Assembly (NCBI GenBank): GCA_020028535.1
Contig: JAIBHM010000032.1
Location: forward strand, 1 to 12,927
Direction: 5' to 3'
Length of the DNA: 12,927 nucleotides
Source: Armatimonadota bacterium
GTDB taxonomy: Bacteria; Sysuimicrobiota; Sysuimicrobiia; Sysuimicrobiales; Kaftiobacteriaceae
Notes under the pieces: generated by a model
Told to the model about the DNA's origin: nothing
Database searches by the model: none
Seen by the model: the letters and a program-made list of their open reading frames with translations, nothing else
Translations under genes and position numbers: made by a program
Shown: positions 1 through 7,595 of the stretch, in pieces
Layout: each line of letters starts with the position of its first letter
Numbering within the stretch: position 1 is the first letter of the stretch

Positions 1-486
1 CCAGACGCGGCCCAGACGCTGCGTGCCGCGGGCGTGCTGCTGTTCCAGAGCGGCAGCACCGCCGAAGCCCACGCGGTTCTGCAGCAGGCTCTTCGGATGC
101 AGGAGCGGGCCGGCGACAGCCGCAACCGCGCCGCGACACTGAACGATCTGGCGCGCGTCCTCACCCAGCAGGGCAAAGCGGCGGAGGCGCACGCCAACAC
201 GAAAGCGGCGCTGGAGCTGGCCGATGCGCATCACAACCAGACGCAGAAGGCAGAGATCCTGGTGACGATGGCGCACATCGCCCGCCAGCAGCGCCGGTGG
301 AAGCAGGCGGCGGACCTCCTCAAAGAGGCACTGGAGATCTTCCGGAAGACGCGGATGACGGCGGAGGTCGGCGAAACGGCGCGCGAGCTCGGTATGCTGC
401 TCAAGGAGCGCGGGGAACACGCAGAGGCCGCAGATTATCTGGCGATGGCGATCTCGACGGAACGACCGGAGAAGCCGCGCCGCTAG
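1..486 (+). CDS. TPR-repeat protein, C-terminal part only (5' end outside window)
   Basis: The reading frame is open from the first base of the window to the TAG at 484-486, so this is the last 161 residues of a longer protein. What is visible is all helical-repeat sequence: at least three tetratricopeptide-like units with recurring pairs such as A-x2-L-x3-G-x2-A-E-A followed by L-x2-A-L. One example is the segment running through WKQAADLLKEALEIF. TPR arrays are protein-interaction scaffolds. In GC-rich bacteria such tails often belong to HTH-TPR regulators or to STAND ATPases like the two elsewhere in this window, but the N-terminal domain that would decide this is missing. It is convergent with the methyltransferase gene, with a 52-base gap and no obvious hairpin terminator between them. 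The TPR assignment is strong; the function is unknown. Confidence 0.85.
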   Translation, partial: PDAAQTLRAAGVLLFQSGSTAEAHAVLQQALRMQERAGDSRNRAATLNDLARVLTQQGKAAEAHANTKAALELADAHHNQTQKAEILVTMAHIARQQRRWKQAADLLKEALEIFRKTRMTAEVGETARELGMLLKERGEHAEAADYLAMAISTERPEKPRR

Positions 487-538
487 CGCATCACCACCGG
501 CCTTCGCCTGAAACCCCGATCGTCCCCGGCCTTGTGGA

Positions 539-1345
539 TCATGCCGGCTTCTGGAGTACGAAGCTGAGATACGCGCCCCGCCCATGGGCGAGCATCTCAT
601 AGAAACGAGTCCCCGCCATACCGGCGAACGCCTGAAATGAACCTTGCATCACGCCGGGTACCTTTCGGTTGATCAGCGCCGCCCGCCGTGGGGTGTCCAG
701 CTCCAGGGCCCGGAGGACGTTGCGTGTGATATCCCGCTCACGTAGAACCCGAAAGCCCGGCGCGCGAACCTGCGTCTGCAGTCGGCCGACTGCCTCGTGA
801 AAGCGCAGATCGGCATAAAGCAACAGACCGCCCGGACGGAGCACCCGGAATACCTCGGCAAGGAAGTTCTCCATCACCGGGTAGCAGTGCGACGACTCCA
901 CGTTGACGACGGCGTCAAACCTCGCCGGGGGGAACGGCAGCGCCTGAGCGTCGCCGCACACGAACTGCACGTGCTGGCCGTGCCCGCGGATGCGGCTGAG
1001 CGTGAGCGCGCGCGGCGACAGATCCAGGCCGACCAGGAACCGGGGTCGCAGGTACCTGGCCATGTAGCCGACACCTCCCCCGCGGCCGCAGCCGACCTCG
1101 AGCACGTCTTTGCCCGGCAACTCTCCGGTGTCGATCACATGGTGGTAGAGCTGGATCGCCAGACGGTCGTGTTCGTCGGCGGGTTCGAGCACAGGCGCCG
1201 GGGACGCCGCATCGACAAACCCGTAGTTCATGAACAGCCACTCCGGGTCGCGGTCGCGGGCCATCCGTTCGTAGAGCCGACTCCAGAACGCGCGCTTCAA
1301 TTGGGGGAAGACCCGGCCGAAGTACCCCAGCATTCGCGTCAGCAT
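539..1345 (-). CDS. Class I SAM-dependent methyltransferase (lipid/phthiotriol O-methyltransferase-like)
   Basis: A 268-residue Rossmann-fold methyltransferase that would transfer a methyl group from S-adenosylmethionine. Visible motifs are motif I VLEVGCGRGGG (81-91), the acidic end of strand 2 GLDLS (106-110), GDAQALPF (131-138), the strand-4 region FDAVVNVESSHCYP (143-156) and RPGGLLLYADLR (170-181). An upstream MNYGF plus IQLYHH (39-43, 64-69) also fits. From memory, this combination resembles the mycobacterial Rv2952 group, which methylates phthiotriol and fatty acyl hydroxyls; sterol/ubiquinone-type methyltransferases are more distant alternatives. There is no polyketide or lipid gene beside it, so the substrate is unknown. 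The ATG at 1343-1345 is the most upstream possible start, because an in-frame stop lies just before it; the ribosome site is weak. It is transcribed divergently from the cyclase/NB-ARC gene across about 97 bases. Confidence 0.88.
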   Translation of the reverse strand: MLTRMLGYFGRVFPQLKRAFWSRLYERMARDRDPEWLFMNYGFVDAASPAPVLEPADEHDRLAIQLYHHVIDTGELPGKDVLEVGCGRGGGVGYMARYLRPRFLVGLDLSPRALTLSRIRGHGQHVQFVCGDAQALPFPPARFDAVVNVESSHCYPVMENFLAEVFRVLRPGGLLLYADLRFHEAVGRLQTQVRAPGFRVLRERDITRNVLRALELDTPRRAALINRKVPGVMQGSFQAFAGMAGTRFYEMLAHGRGAYLSFVLQKPA

Positions 1346-1442
1346 GTCATCTCGATTCCATCATGGTGTGGGACCGCCCTTCCACCCCGAAGCAGCCCGG
1401 CACCGGGAAGGCCTGCGGAATCCATCGAAAGCCAGTAGAACC

Positions 1443-4400
1443 ATGTCGAGCCTGCCCACCGGCACGGTCACGTTCCTCTTCACCGACATCGAGGGCTCGA
1501 CGCGCCTCCTCCACCGCCTCGGTGACGAGTACGCCGCGTTGCTCGAGGAATACCACACGCTGCTCCGGACGATCGCATCAGGCCATGGAGGTCAGGAAGT
1601 CGATGCGACGGGCGACGGCATGTTCTTCGCGTTTGCGCGGGCACGCGACGGGGTCATCGCCGCCGTGGAAATACAACGGGCCATTGCCGGTCGCAAGTGG
1701 CCGGGAGATGTCGACCTGAAGGTCCGCGTCGGCCTCCACACCGGGGAGCCCGCGCGGGCGCAGACAGGGTATGTGGGGATGGACGTACACCGCGCGGCCC
1801 GTATCTGTAGCGCCGGGCACGGCGGCCAGATCATCCTCTCCGAAGCGGTCCAGGTGCTGCTGGAGCACAACCTCGCTCCAGGCATCTCGCTGCGCGATCT
1901 CGGCAGCCATCGTCTGAAAGACCTCGCCAAGCCCATCCGGTTGTTCCAGGTGCTCGCCGGGGGACTGGCGGCCGAGTTCCCATCCTTGAGATCACTCAAC
2001 GTGCGCCGCCACAACCTGCCCCTCCAGTTGACGAGCTTCGTGGGGCGTGAGCGTGAGATCCGTGAAGTGAAAGCGCTGCTCGGCGGCACGCGGCTGCTCA
2101 CGTTGACCGGCGTGGGCGGAGTGGGCAAGACGCGAATGGCCCTGCAGGTGGCCGCGGACGTTCTGGACGAGTTTCCCGACGGCGTCTGGGTCGTCGAGCT
2201 GGGCCGCATCTCCAATCCAGCGTTGATTCCCCACAGCGTGGCATCGGCCGTCGGCGCACTGGAGGAGCAGGGCGGCCGGCCGCTCACCGAGACCCTCATC
2301 GATTTCCTGCGGCCGCAGACCGTGCTGGTGATCCTCGACAACTGCGAGCATCTGCTTACAGACTGCGCCAATCTCGCGCTGGGGCTGCTGCGGGCCTGCC
2401 GGTCCCTGCGCATCATCGCCACGAGCCGCGAACCGCTCGGCGTGCCGGGCGAACTCACGTATCGTGTCTCCTCGCTCGCGCTGCCGGAAGGGGCGGAGCC
2501 CCACTCAGAAGCCGTGCGTCTGTTCATCGACCGGGCATCCAGCAGCCGGCCGGGCTTCGAGCTTCGAAACGGCAGCCTGACTGCCGTGGCCGAGATTTGC
2601 CGGCACCTGGACGGCATTCCCCTGGCGATCGAACTGGCTGCAGCGCGCGTGAAGGTCCTTGCCCCGGAGCAGATCGCGGCCCGGCTCGTCGACCGCTTCC
2701 GCCTGCTTACCGTCGGCACGCGCACGTCGCTGCCCCAACACCAGACGCTGCGCGCGGTGATGGATTGGAGCTACCACCTCCTGTCCGAGGGCGAACAGGT
2801 GCTGCTGCGCCGCCTCGCCGTATTCGCAGGCAGCTTCCCACTCGAGGCGGCCGAATCATCGTGCGCCGGGGGCGGGGTCGGTGAGCAGGACGTGTTCGAA
2901 CTACTGACCAGGCTCGTGGACAAATCCCTCGTCGTGACGGAGGAACATCCGGGAACGGTGCGCTACCGATTGCTGGAAACCGTCCGTGAGTACGGCCGGG
3001 AGAAGCTCCGCGACGCGGGGGAGTTTGCCACCATCCACGCGCGGCACCGCGATTGGTACCTTGCGTTGGCCGAACGCGCTGCGCCCGAGATTCTCTCCGG
3101 GCCGCAGCAGCGCGAATGGCTGGACCGTGTCGACGTGGAGCATGACAACCTTCGGGCCGCGCTCGAATGGAGCCACGAAGCTCCGGACGGCGCCGAGCCG
3201 ATGCTGCGGCTCGCGGGCGCATTGTGGTGGTACTGGTTCACGCGGGGGTTCTGGACCGAGGCGCGGGAATGGCTCGTGCGGGCGCTTGACAGGCAAGAGA
3301 GCGCCTCCGCGCAGGTCCGCTCTCGGGCCCTGGTGGGCCTGGCCTTTATCCTCTGGGTGCACGGTGAACCGAATCGCACGGCGGCTTTGGCCGAAGAAAG
3401 TCTGACTCTCTCTGAAGCCAGTGGGGACGCCTGGGGAACAGCAGCGGCCCTGCTCGCGCTGGGCATCGTCGCCTCAGAGGGCGGCGCGATGCCACGTGCC
3501 GTGCAGGTTCTCGAGCGTTCCCTCACCCTGTTCCAGACGCTCCAGCACCCCGTCGGCATCGCCATTTCGCAGCTCTATCTCGGGTACGCCGTCGCAGGCC
3601 ACGACTACGCCAGGGCTGTTCACCTCTTCGAAAACAGCCACGCGCTCCTCCGGCGGATCGGAGACCGACGCAGCCTCGCCGTCGTCGTCGGCACCCTCGG
3701 CGACGCGGCATGGCTGCAAGGCGACTATGGCCGGGCGGTCGAGTTGTACGAGGAGTGTGGAGCGCTCGGGCGGGAGTTGGGATACCGGGAGCGCATCGCG
3801 TATTCCCTGCTCGGCCTCGGCGGAGTGGCGAGCGCACGTGGGGAATATGAGGCGGCCATCGCGCTGGCGGAGCAAAGCCTGGAGACGTACCGGCAGATCA
3901 CATGGAAGATGGGCATCGGTCTGTGCCTGCGCCGTCTGGGGACGACCGCAGCGAACCACAAAGACTTCACGAGAGCAAGGGAGTGGTTCCAGGAAGCGCT
4001 GGAGATCTTCCAAGAGCTGGAGCAGCCCAGCCACATCGGCGACGTGTTGGACGGGCTCGGCGTCGTCTCGGGAGGTACGGGCGATCCCGACGGCGCAGCG
4101 GCCTTATACGAGCGGGCGCTGGAGCTATTCCGGCAGGTGAATGACGGTCTGGGGATCGCGGAAGTCCTCGTGCATCAAGGGAAGATCGCACAGCGGCAAG
4201 GGGATGCGGCTACGGCGCTCACGAAATACCGGAGCGCGTTGACCATCCGCAGGGACTTCGGGTTCAAGCTCGGAATTGCCGAATGCCTGGAAGCGCTCGC
4301 ATCCCTTGCCCTTCAAGGCGACGCACCCTCACGTGGAGCGCATCTGCTGGGCGCGGCCGCGGCGATCCGGGAGAGCATCGATGCGCCGATCCCACCGCTC

Positions 4401-4535
4401 GACCGCGACGACGTGGAGCAGGCTGAACGGACGGCGCGAAAGAGGCTCGGAGAAAGATTTTCCGAACTCTACGACGAAGGCCGGAAACTGGCACTGAACC
4501 GGGCGGTGAGCGCAGGGCTCGGAAATCACGACTGA
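1443..4535 (+). CDS. Class III cyclase homology domain / NB-ARC (STAND) ATPase / TPR signalling protein
   Basis: A 1030-residue cytosolic signalling protein. Residues 8-180 are a class III nucleotide cyclase homology domain with FTDIEGST (13-20, metal Asp15), TGDG (56-59, metal Asp58) and Arg120. Residues about 195-480 form an NB-ARC/AfsR-type P-loop ATPase: Walker A GVGGVGKT (223-230, Lys229), Walker B LVILDN ending at Asp299, and an ATSRE sensor segment. A winged-helix-like part and about ten TPR units (roughly 590-985) follow. STAND proteins usually switch by nucleotide-dependent oligomerisation. I chose the ATG at 1443 over an in-frame ATG at 1344, because family members begin a few residues before GTVTFLFTDIEGS and the longer version would overlap the methyltransferase start. 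The usual cyclase base-selecting Lys is Asp54 and the transition-state Asn is His116, so cyclase activity is doubtful. There is no C-terminal LuxR domain. It is probably cotranscribed with the membrane protein 16 bases downstream. Confidence 0.9.
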   Translation: MSSLPTGTVTFLFTDIEGSTRLLHRLGDEYAALLEEYHTLLRTIASGHGGQEVDATGDGMFFAFARARDGVIAAVEIQRAIAGRKWPGDVDLKVRVGLHTGEPARAQTGYVGMDVHRAARICSAGHGGQIILSEAVQVLLEHNLAPGISLRDLGSHRLKDLAKPIRLFQVLAGGLAAEFPSLRSLNVRRHNLPLQLTSFVGREREIREVKALLGGTRLLTLTGVGGVGKTRMALQVAADVLDEFPDGVWVVELGRISNPALIPHSVASAVGALEEQGGRPLTETLIDFLRPQTVLVILDNCEHLLTDCANLALGLLRACRSLRIIATSREPLGVPGELTYRVSSLALPEGAEPHSEAVRLFIDRASSSRPGFELRNGSLTAVAEICRHLDGIPLAIELAAARVKVLAPEQIAARLVDRFRLLTVGTRTSLPQHQTLRAVMDWSYHLLSEGEQVLLRRLAVFAGSFPLEAAESSCAGGGVGEQDVFELLTRLVDKSLVVTEEHPGTVRYRLLETVREYGREKLRDAGEFATIHARHRDWYLALAERAAPEILSGPQQREWLDRVDVEHDNLRAALEWSHEAPDGAEPMLRLAGALWWYWFTRGFWTEAREWLVRALDRQESASAQVRSRALVGLAFILWVHGEPNRTAALAEESLTLSEASGDAWGTAAALLALGIVASEGGAMPRAVQVLERSLTLFQTLQHPVGIAISQLYLGYAVAGHDYARAVHLFENSHALLRRIGDRRSLAVVVGTLGDAAWLQGDYGRAVELYEECGALGRELGYRERIAYSLLGLGGVASARGEYEAAIALAEQSLETYRQITWKMGIGLCLRRLGTTAANHKDFTRAREWFQEALEIFQELEQPSHIGDVLDGLGVVSGGTGDPDGAAALYERALELFRQVNDGLGIAEVLVHQGKIAQRQGDAATALTKYRSALTIRRDFGFKLGIAECLEALASLALQGDAPSRGAHLLGAAAAIRESIDAPIPPLDRDDVEQAERTARKRLGERFSELYDEGRKLALNRAVSAGLGNHD

Positions 4536-4551
4536 ACGACGGCGAGGGAAG

Positions 4552-5583
4552 ATGGACGGCAGACGCGAGGAGCAGTTGCTGCTGGCGGGCCTGGTGTACG
4601 CGACCCCCTGCTTGCTGGGTATCGGCGGCTCCTGGGACGCGCACTGGCATTGGACGATAGGCCGCGACACCATCTGGCTTCCCGCGCACATGCTGCTGTA
4701 CGCAGGAATCGCCCTCAACGGCTTGCTGGCGTTGTTCATGCTCGCGCGGGGACGTCGCGATCCGGCCGCACTCTTTGTTGCCGGCGGCGTCGCCACGATT
4801 CTCGGCGCAGCGATCTTCGACGGAGTCTGGCACATCACGATCGGAGACCGGATGGTCTGGAGTCCACCCCACGTGCTCTTCGTGGTGGGAAGTATGGCCA
4901 TCGGCTTCGGGATGGCCGCGGAGTTTGTTCGCGCGGGGCGTCTGGGTATCGTCTCACAGTCCACCGTCACGTGGGCCGTGCGTACGATGGCCACGGCGTT
5001 TCTCGTCGCGGCCTACTTCGGCCTGGTACCCACGGCCATGCTCGTCTTCCATCCGGAGAACGCGGACAAGACACTCCTCTTCGAGCCCAGCCCGATGACG
5101 CTTTTGATCCTCATGAGCGGGGTGATGCCGGCGACAATGGTCCTGGCTATCCGGGCGGTGGGGGTGGCTGCCGTCCCCGTCCTGACGGGGACGACCATCG
5201 GCTTTTGGGGCCTGCAGCAGGCCTTCCACCTCGTCTTCACAAGACCGGTTGCCGGCGTGTTGGGCTATGCCGTCAAAACCACGCCGCTGCTGGCCTGGCC
5301 TTTCGAGCTGGCGGTCTTTGTGGTGGCCATGGCGCCGCTCGCAGCGATCGGACCGCGCCTGGGGCGCCAGCCCGAGGTGGCGGGGGCGGTGACCGGCGCT
5401 TTCTACGCGGTCGCCGTGCAACTCTGGCTGATCCTGGCCGACGCTCCAGCCCGTGTCAACCCGGGGGTCGCTCTGTTTTCCATCCTTCTAGGTACGGTCA
5501 GCGCTTACGCCGGCGCCTGGTTTGCCGACTGGATCTGGGGCTTTTCTGGGCTAATTCCCCGTACCAAACCGCGAACTTCCTGA
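4552..5583 (+). CDS. Polytopic membrane protein with duplicated D-x3-H-x12-H (PmoC/AmoC-like) motif
   Basis: A 343-residue integral membrane protein with about nine to ten hydrophobic segments (approximately 9-25, 47-65, 72-90, 107-125, 143-165, 183-203, 207-229, 246-267, 277-297, 304-325). I do not recognise a named family. It contains an internal duplication: residues 27-53 and 88-114 align as D-x3-H-x-T-I-G-x4-W-x-P-x-H-x-L. This places Asp29/His33/His46 and Asp90/His94/His107 at identical spacing, each just before a membrane segment. That spacing equals the copper-binding Asp/His/His of PmoC, and the first copy also shares DAxWH, RDT and PxH with my recollection of PmoC/AmoC. Homology is unproven; a metal-binding or quinone-related membrane protein is the cautious reading. 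The ATG has GAGGGA just upstream at 4545-4550. It follows the NB-ARC gene by 16 bases, suggesting one transcript. The C-terminus ends in a short basic tail. Confidence 0.85.
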   Translation: MDGRREEQLLLAGLVYATPCLLGIGGSWDAHWHWTIGRDTIWLPAHMLLYAGIALNGLLALFMLARGRRDPAALFVAGGVATILGAAIFDGVWHITIGDRMVWSPPHVLFVVGSMAIGFGMAAEFVRAGRLGIVSQSTVTWAVRTMATAFLVAAYFGLVPTAMLVFHPENADKTLLFEPSPMTLLILMSGVMPATMVLAIRAVGVAAVPVLTGTTIGFWGLQQAFHLVFTRPVAGVLGYAVKTTPLLAWPFELAVFVVAMAPLAAIGPRLGRQPEVAGAVTGAFYAVAVQLWLILADAPARVNPGVALFSILLGTVSAYAGAWFADWIWGFSGLIPRTKPRTS

Positions 5584-5589
5584 TATAAT
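5581..5589 (+). promoter_or_regulatory. Extended -10 promoter for the HD-GYP gene
   Basis: TGATATAAT gives a perfect TATAAT (5584-5589) preceded by the TG of an extended -10 element. The TG is part of the TGA stop codon of the membrane-protein gene (5581-5583). No convincing -35 hexamer lies 16-18 bases upstream, as is common for extended -10 promoters. Transcription would start near 5595-5597, just before the TTG start at 5605. The HD-GYP gene can therefore be expressed separately from the upstream pair. Confidence 0.6.
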
Positions 5590-5604
5590 CGAGGTCCATC
5601 CGTT

Positions 5605-6906
5605 TTGGCAGGCAGACAAATCGGCGAGGGGGCGTTCCGTCTGACTCTACTGAGTCGGTTCACGCTTGCCAGCGCTCTGCTTGCAATAATCTTTGCTCTT
5701 GTATTGGGGACGTTTGTCGCTGCTCAGGCGATGCACGCCGGCCTCAATGACGCAGCCGCGACGACCGTTCAGGCGGCCGACAGCCTTCTGAACCCTTACC
5801 TCGTTAAGGGCGATTTCGTCCATCCACTCTGGCCGGCCCGTGTCACCACCCTCGACAGCCTCATCACGCCCCACGTCCTTGAAAACGGTATCGAGCAGGT
5901 GCGGTTGTGGAGCCCCGACGGCAACGTCGTATATTCGAGCACGCATGAAGAAATTGGCAAGGAGATCCCTCAACCAACCGAGCTGACGGCTGCGTTGGCG
6001 GGCCGTCCTGTGGCGGCGATTCGTCCTGCGCCTACCGGCAACGGGAATGGCGCAGCGAAGGTGCTGACCGTATACGCACCGGTCCGGCTTTTGGGGGCCA
6101 CCAGCCCCAACGGCGCGTACGAGGTCAGCCTCGACGCCGCCCCGCTGCTGGCGCAGATCCGCGGGGCGCGCATTCGGGCCTGGACGCTTGTCCTGAGCGG
6201 CACGGCCATCCTTTATGCGACACTGATCGGCCTCGTCCTTCGCACGTCACGGGCGATGGTGCGCAAGCAGCGCGAACTTCACGAAGCATTCGAGGGGACG
6301 ATTCGTTCCCTCGCGGCGGCGATCGACGCGAAGGACGCGTATACAGGGGGCCACTCCTCGGAAGTCAGTAGACACGCCGAGGCGATCGCCCGCGCCCTGC
6401 ACCTCTCGGGGCGGGACGTCGAGGCGATGCGCATCGCCGGCTACCTCCACGACCTGGGAAAGATCGGGATTCCCGATCACATCTTGCGCAAGGCGGGACC
6501 GCTTGACCCGAACGAGCGCGCGAAGATCCGCAGTCACTCCCTCATCGGCTACCGCATCGTCAAACCGATCCCTGTCGATGAGCGGGTGAAGCTCGCCGTG
6601 CTGCACAACCACGAGCGGTGGGACGGCGGCGGGTACCCGGACGGCCTGCACGGAGACGAGATCCCCATCCATGCCCGCATCCTGATGGTAGCGGACGCCT
6701 ATGAGGCCATGACCTCGTCGCGTCCATACCGGCGGGCGTTGGACCGGGACGAAGCGATTGCCCAGCTGCGCGCGGAGTCGAGCAAGCAATTTGATCCCGA
6801 CGTCGTGGAGGCGTTCGTGCGGGTGCTGGACAGCGCCAGAAAGCCGGTTCGAATCCGCTCGCGCTCCCGGGCACGGGCGGCGTCAGATCCCACAGTCCTG
6901 CCGTAA
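5605..6906 (+). CDS. Membrane-anchored HD-GYP cyclic di-GMP phosphodiesterase
   Basis: A 433-residue protein expected to hydrolyse cyclic di-GMP at the inner face of the membrane. A membrane segment (about 17-40) is followed by an extracytoplasmic domain of about 150 residues (41-190) that looks like a single-Cache-type sensor. A second membrane segment (about 194-216) and a short helical linker lead into the HD-GYP domain (about 232-425). Catalytic and signature residues are intact: LHDLGK with His282-Asp283 and Lys286, then HNHERWDGGGYP (334-345), and downstream ADAYEAMTS and RPYRR. There is no GGDEF domain. The TTG start at 5605 follows GAGGT (5591-5595) by 9 bases; there is no ATG or GTG early in the frame that keeps the first membrane segment. 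An extended -10 promoter sits immediately upstream. The sensed ligand is unknown. Confidence 0.93.
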   Translation: MAGRQIGEGAFRLTLLSRFTLASALLAIIFALVLGTFVAAQAMHAGLNDAAATTVQAADSLLNPYLVKGDFVHPLWPARVTTLDSLITPHVLENGIEQVRLWSPDGNVVYSSTHEEIGKEIPQPTELTAALAGRPVAAIRPAPTGNGNGAAKVLTVYAPVRLLGATSPNGAYEVSLDAAPLLAQIRGARIRAWTLVLSGTAILYATLIGLVLRTSRAMVRKQRELHEAFEGTIRSLAAAIDAKDAYTGGHSSEVSRHAEAIARALHLSGRDVEAMRIAGYLHDLGKIGIPDHILRKAGPLDPNERAKIRSHSLIGYRIVKPIPVDERVKLAVLHNHERWDGGGYPDGLHGDEIPIHARILMVADAYEAMTSSRPYRRALDRDEAIAQLRAESSKQFDPDVVEAFVRVLDSARKPVRIRSRSRARAASDPTVLP

Positions 6907-6944
6907 CCACCGGTCTGATCCGTTCCACCCCTCACCTGCCGCGA

Positions 6945-6953
6945 TGCGATACT
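6945..6953 (+). promoter_or_regulatory. Candidate extended -10 element for maf (possible leaderless start)
   Basis: TG-C-GATACT is a one-mismatch -10 hexamer with an upstream TG. Its end lies exactly 7 bases before the GTG start codon at 6961, so transcription would begin at or next to the start codon. No Shine-Dalgarno sequence precedes that GTG. The element is short and could be chance. Confidence 0.35.
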
Positions 6954-6960
6954 GCGCGGT

Positions 6961-7569
6961 GTGAAAATCGTCCTGGCATCGGCGTCGCCAAGGCGCGCCG
7001 AACTCCTCAGACAGCTCGGGCTTACGTTCACGATTCATGCGCCTTACGGCGGGGATGACCCGGAAGATGTCGCTCCAGCCGGCCCTGCGCCAGGTCAAGA
7101 TCCTCTGGCCGCGGCTCAGGATACCGCGCGGCGGCTGGCCGCGGCGAAGGCTGAGATCGCGTCGCGAACTCACCCAGACGCAGTGGTGATCGCAGCCGAC
7201 ACCATCGTCGTCGCCGGTGACCGGTTTCTCGGAAAACCGCGTCATGCCGGCGACGCCCGGGACATGCTGAGGTCCATCTCGGGACGGCGGCACCACGTCG
7301 TGACCGGCGTCGCGGTCGTTCACGGGCGGAAGAACCTCAGCCTCGCGGACAGCGCGGTGACAGCGGTCTGGTTCCGGGAGTTGGGAGACGACGAAATCGC
7401 GCGGTACGTGGAAACGCGAGAATCATTGGACAAGGCCGGCGCGTACGGCATTCAGGGCAAAGGGGCGGTGTTCGTGGAACGGTTGGAGGGTGACTACTTC
7501 AACGTTGTCGGCCTTCCGCTGCTCACCCTGGCCTCGATGCTTGAACGTGCCGGAGTGCGCGTGTTCTGA
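6961..7569 (+). CDS. maf: Maf family nucleoside triphosphate pyrophosphatase (dTTP/UTP type)
   Basis: A 202-residue cytosolic housecleaning enzyme. Maf/YhdE proteins hydrolyse dTTP, UTP and some modified pyrimidine triphosphates to the monophosphate and pyrophosphate. Visible signatures are the N-terminal LASASPRRAELL (5-16), the catalytic AADT (Asp80), GKP (91-93), SGRRHHVVTGV, and DKAGAYGIQG near residues 158-167. The last motif is typical of the dTTP/UTP (YhdE) branch; the 7-methyl-GTP branch (YceF) has a different sequence there. Length is near the family norm of about 190-200, with a small proline- and alanine-rich insertion around residues 34-52. The GTG start is fixed by the MKIVLASASPRR beginning. 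It lies 54 bases after the HD-GYP stop and just before a tRNA gene. Confidence 0.95.
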   Translation: MKIVLASASPRRAELLRQLGLTFTIHAPYGGDDPEDVAPAGPAPGQDPLAAAQDTARRLAAAKAEIASRTHPDAVVIAADTIVVAGDRFLGKPRHAGDARDMLRSISGRRHHVVTGVAVVHGRKNLSLADSAVTAVWFRELGDDEIARYVETRESLDKAGAYGIQGKGAVFVERLEGDYFNVVGLPLLTLASMLERAGVRVF

Positions 7570-7577
7570 CGCTCAGG

Positions 7578-7583
7578 TATAAT
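7578..7583 (+). promoter_or_regulatory. -10 element (TATAAT) upstream of tRNA-Ser
   Basis: A perfect TATAAT lies 12 bases before the mature 5' end of the tRNA and 8 bases after the maf stop codon. Initiation would fall around 7590, giving a very short 5' leader for RNase P to remove. No good -35 hexamer or TG extension is visible. Confidence 0.5.
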
Positions 7584-7595
7584 TGGTTGGAGCGC

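Noticed and set aside
487..538. Bidirectional terminator between convergent genes
   Set aside because: Two CCGGCCTT words occur here, but as direct copies that cannot pair with each other, and there is no T-run.
1344..1442. Upstream in-frame ATG giving a 33-residue extension of the cyclase/NB-ARC protein
   Set aside because: The extension has no family similarity and would overlap the methyltransferase start; the ATG at 1443 gives the usual N-terminus.
1592..2725. Minus-strand frame of 377 residues inside the NB-ARC gene
   Set aside because: Low-complexity Arg/Ser-rich translation opposite a strongly recognisable cyclase/NB-ARC frame; a GC-rich shadow.
4650..5588. Plus-strand frame of 312 residues overlapping the membrane protein
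   Set aside because: Arg/Gly/His-rich composition without hydrophobic segments; the 4552 frame has coherent membrane helices and a ribosome site.
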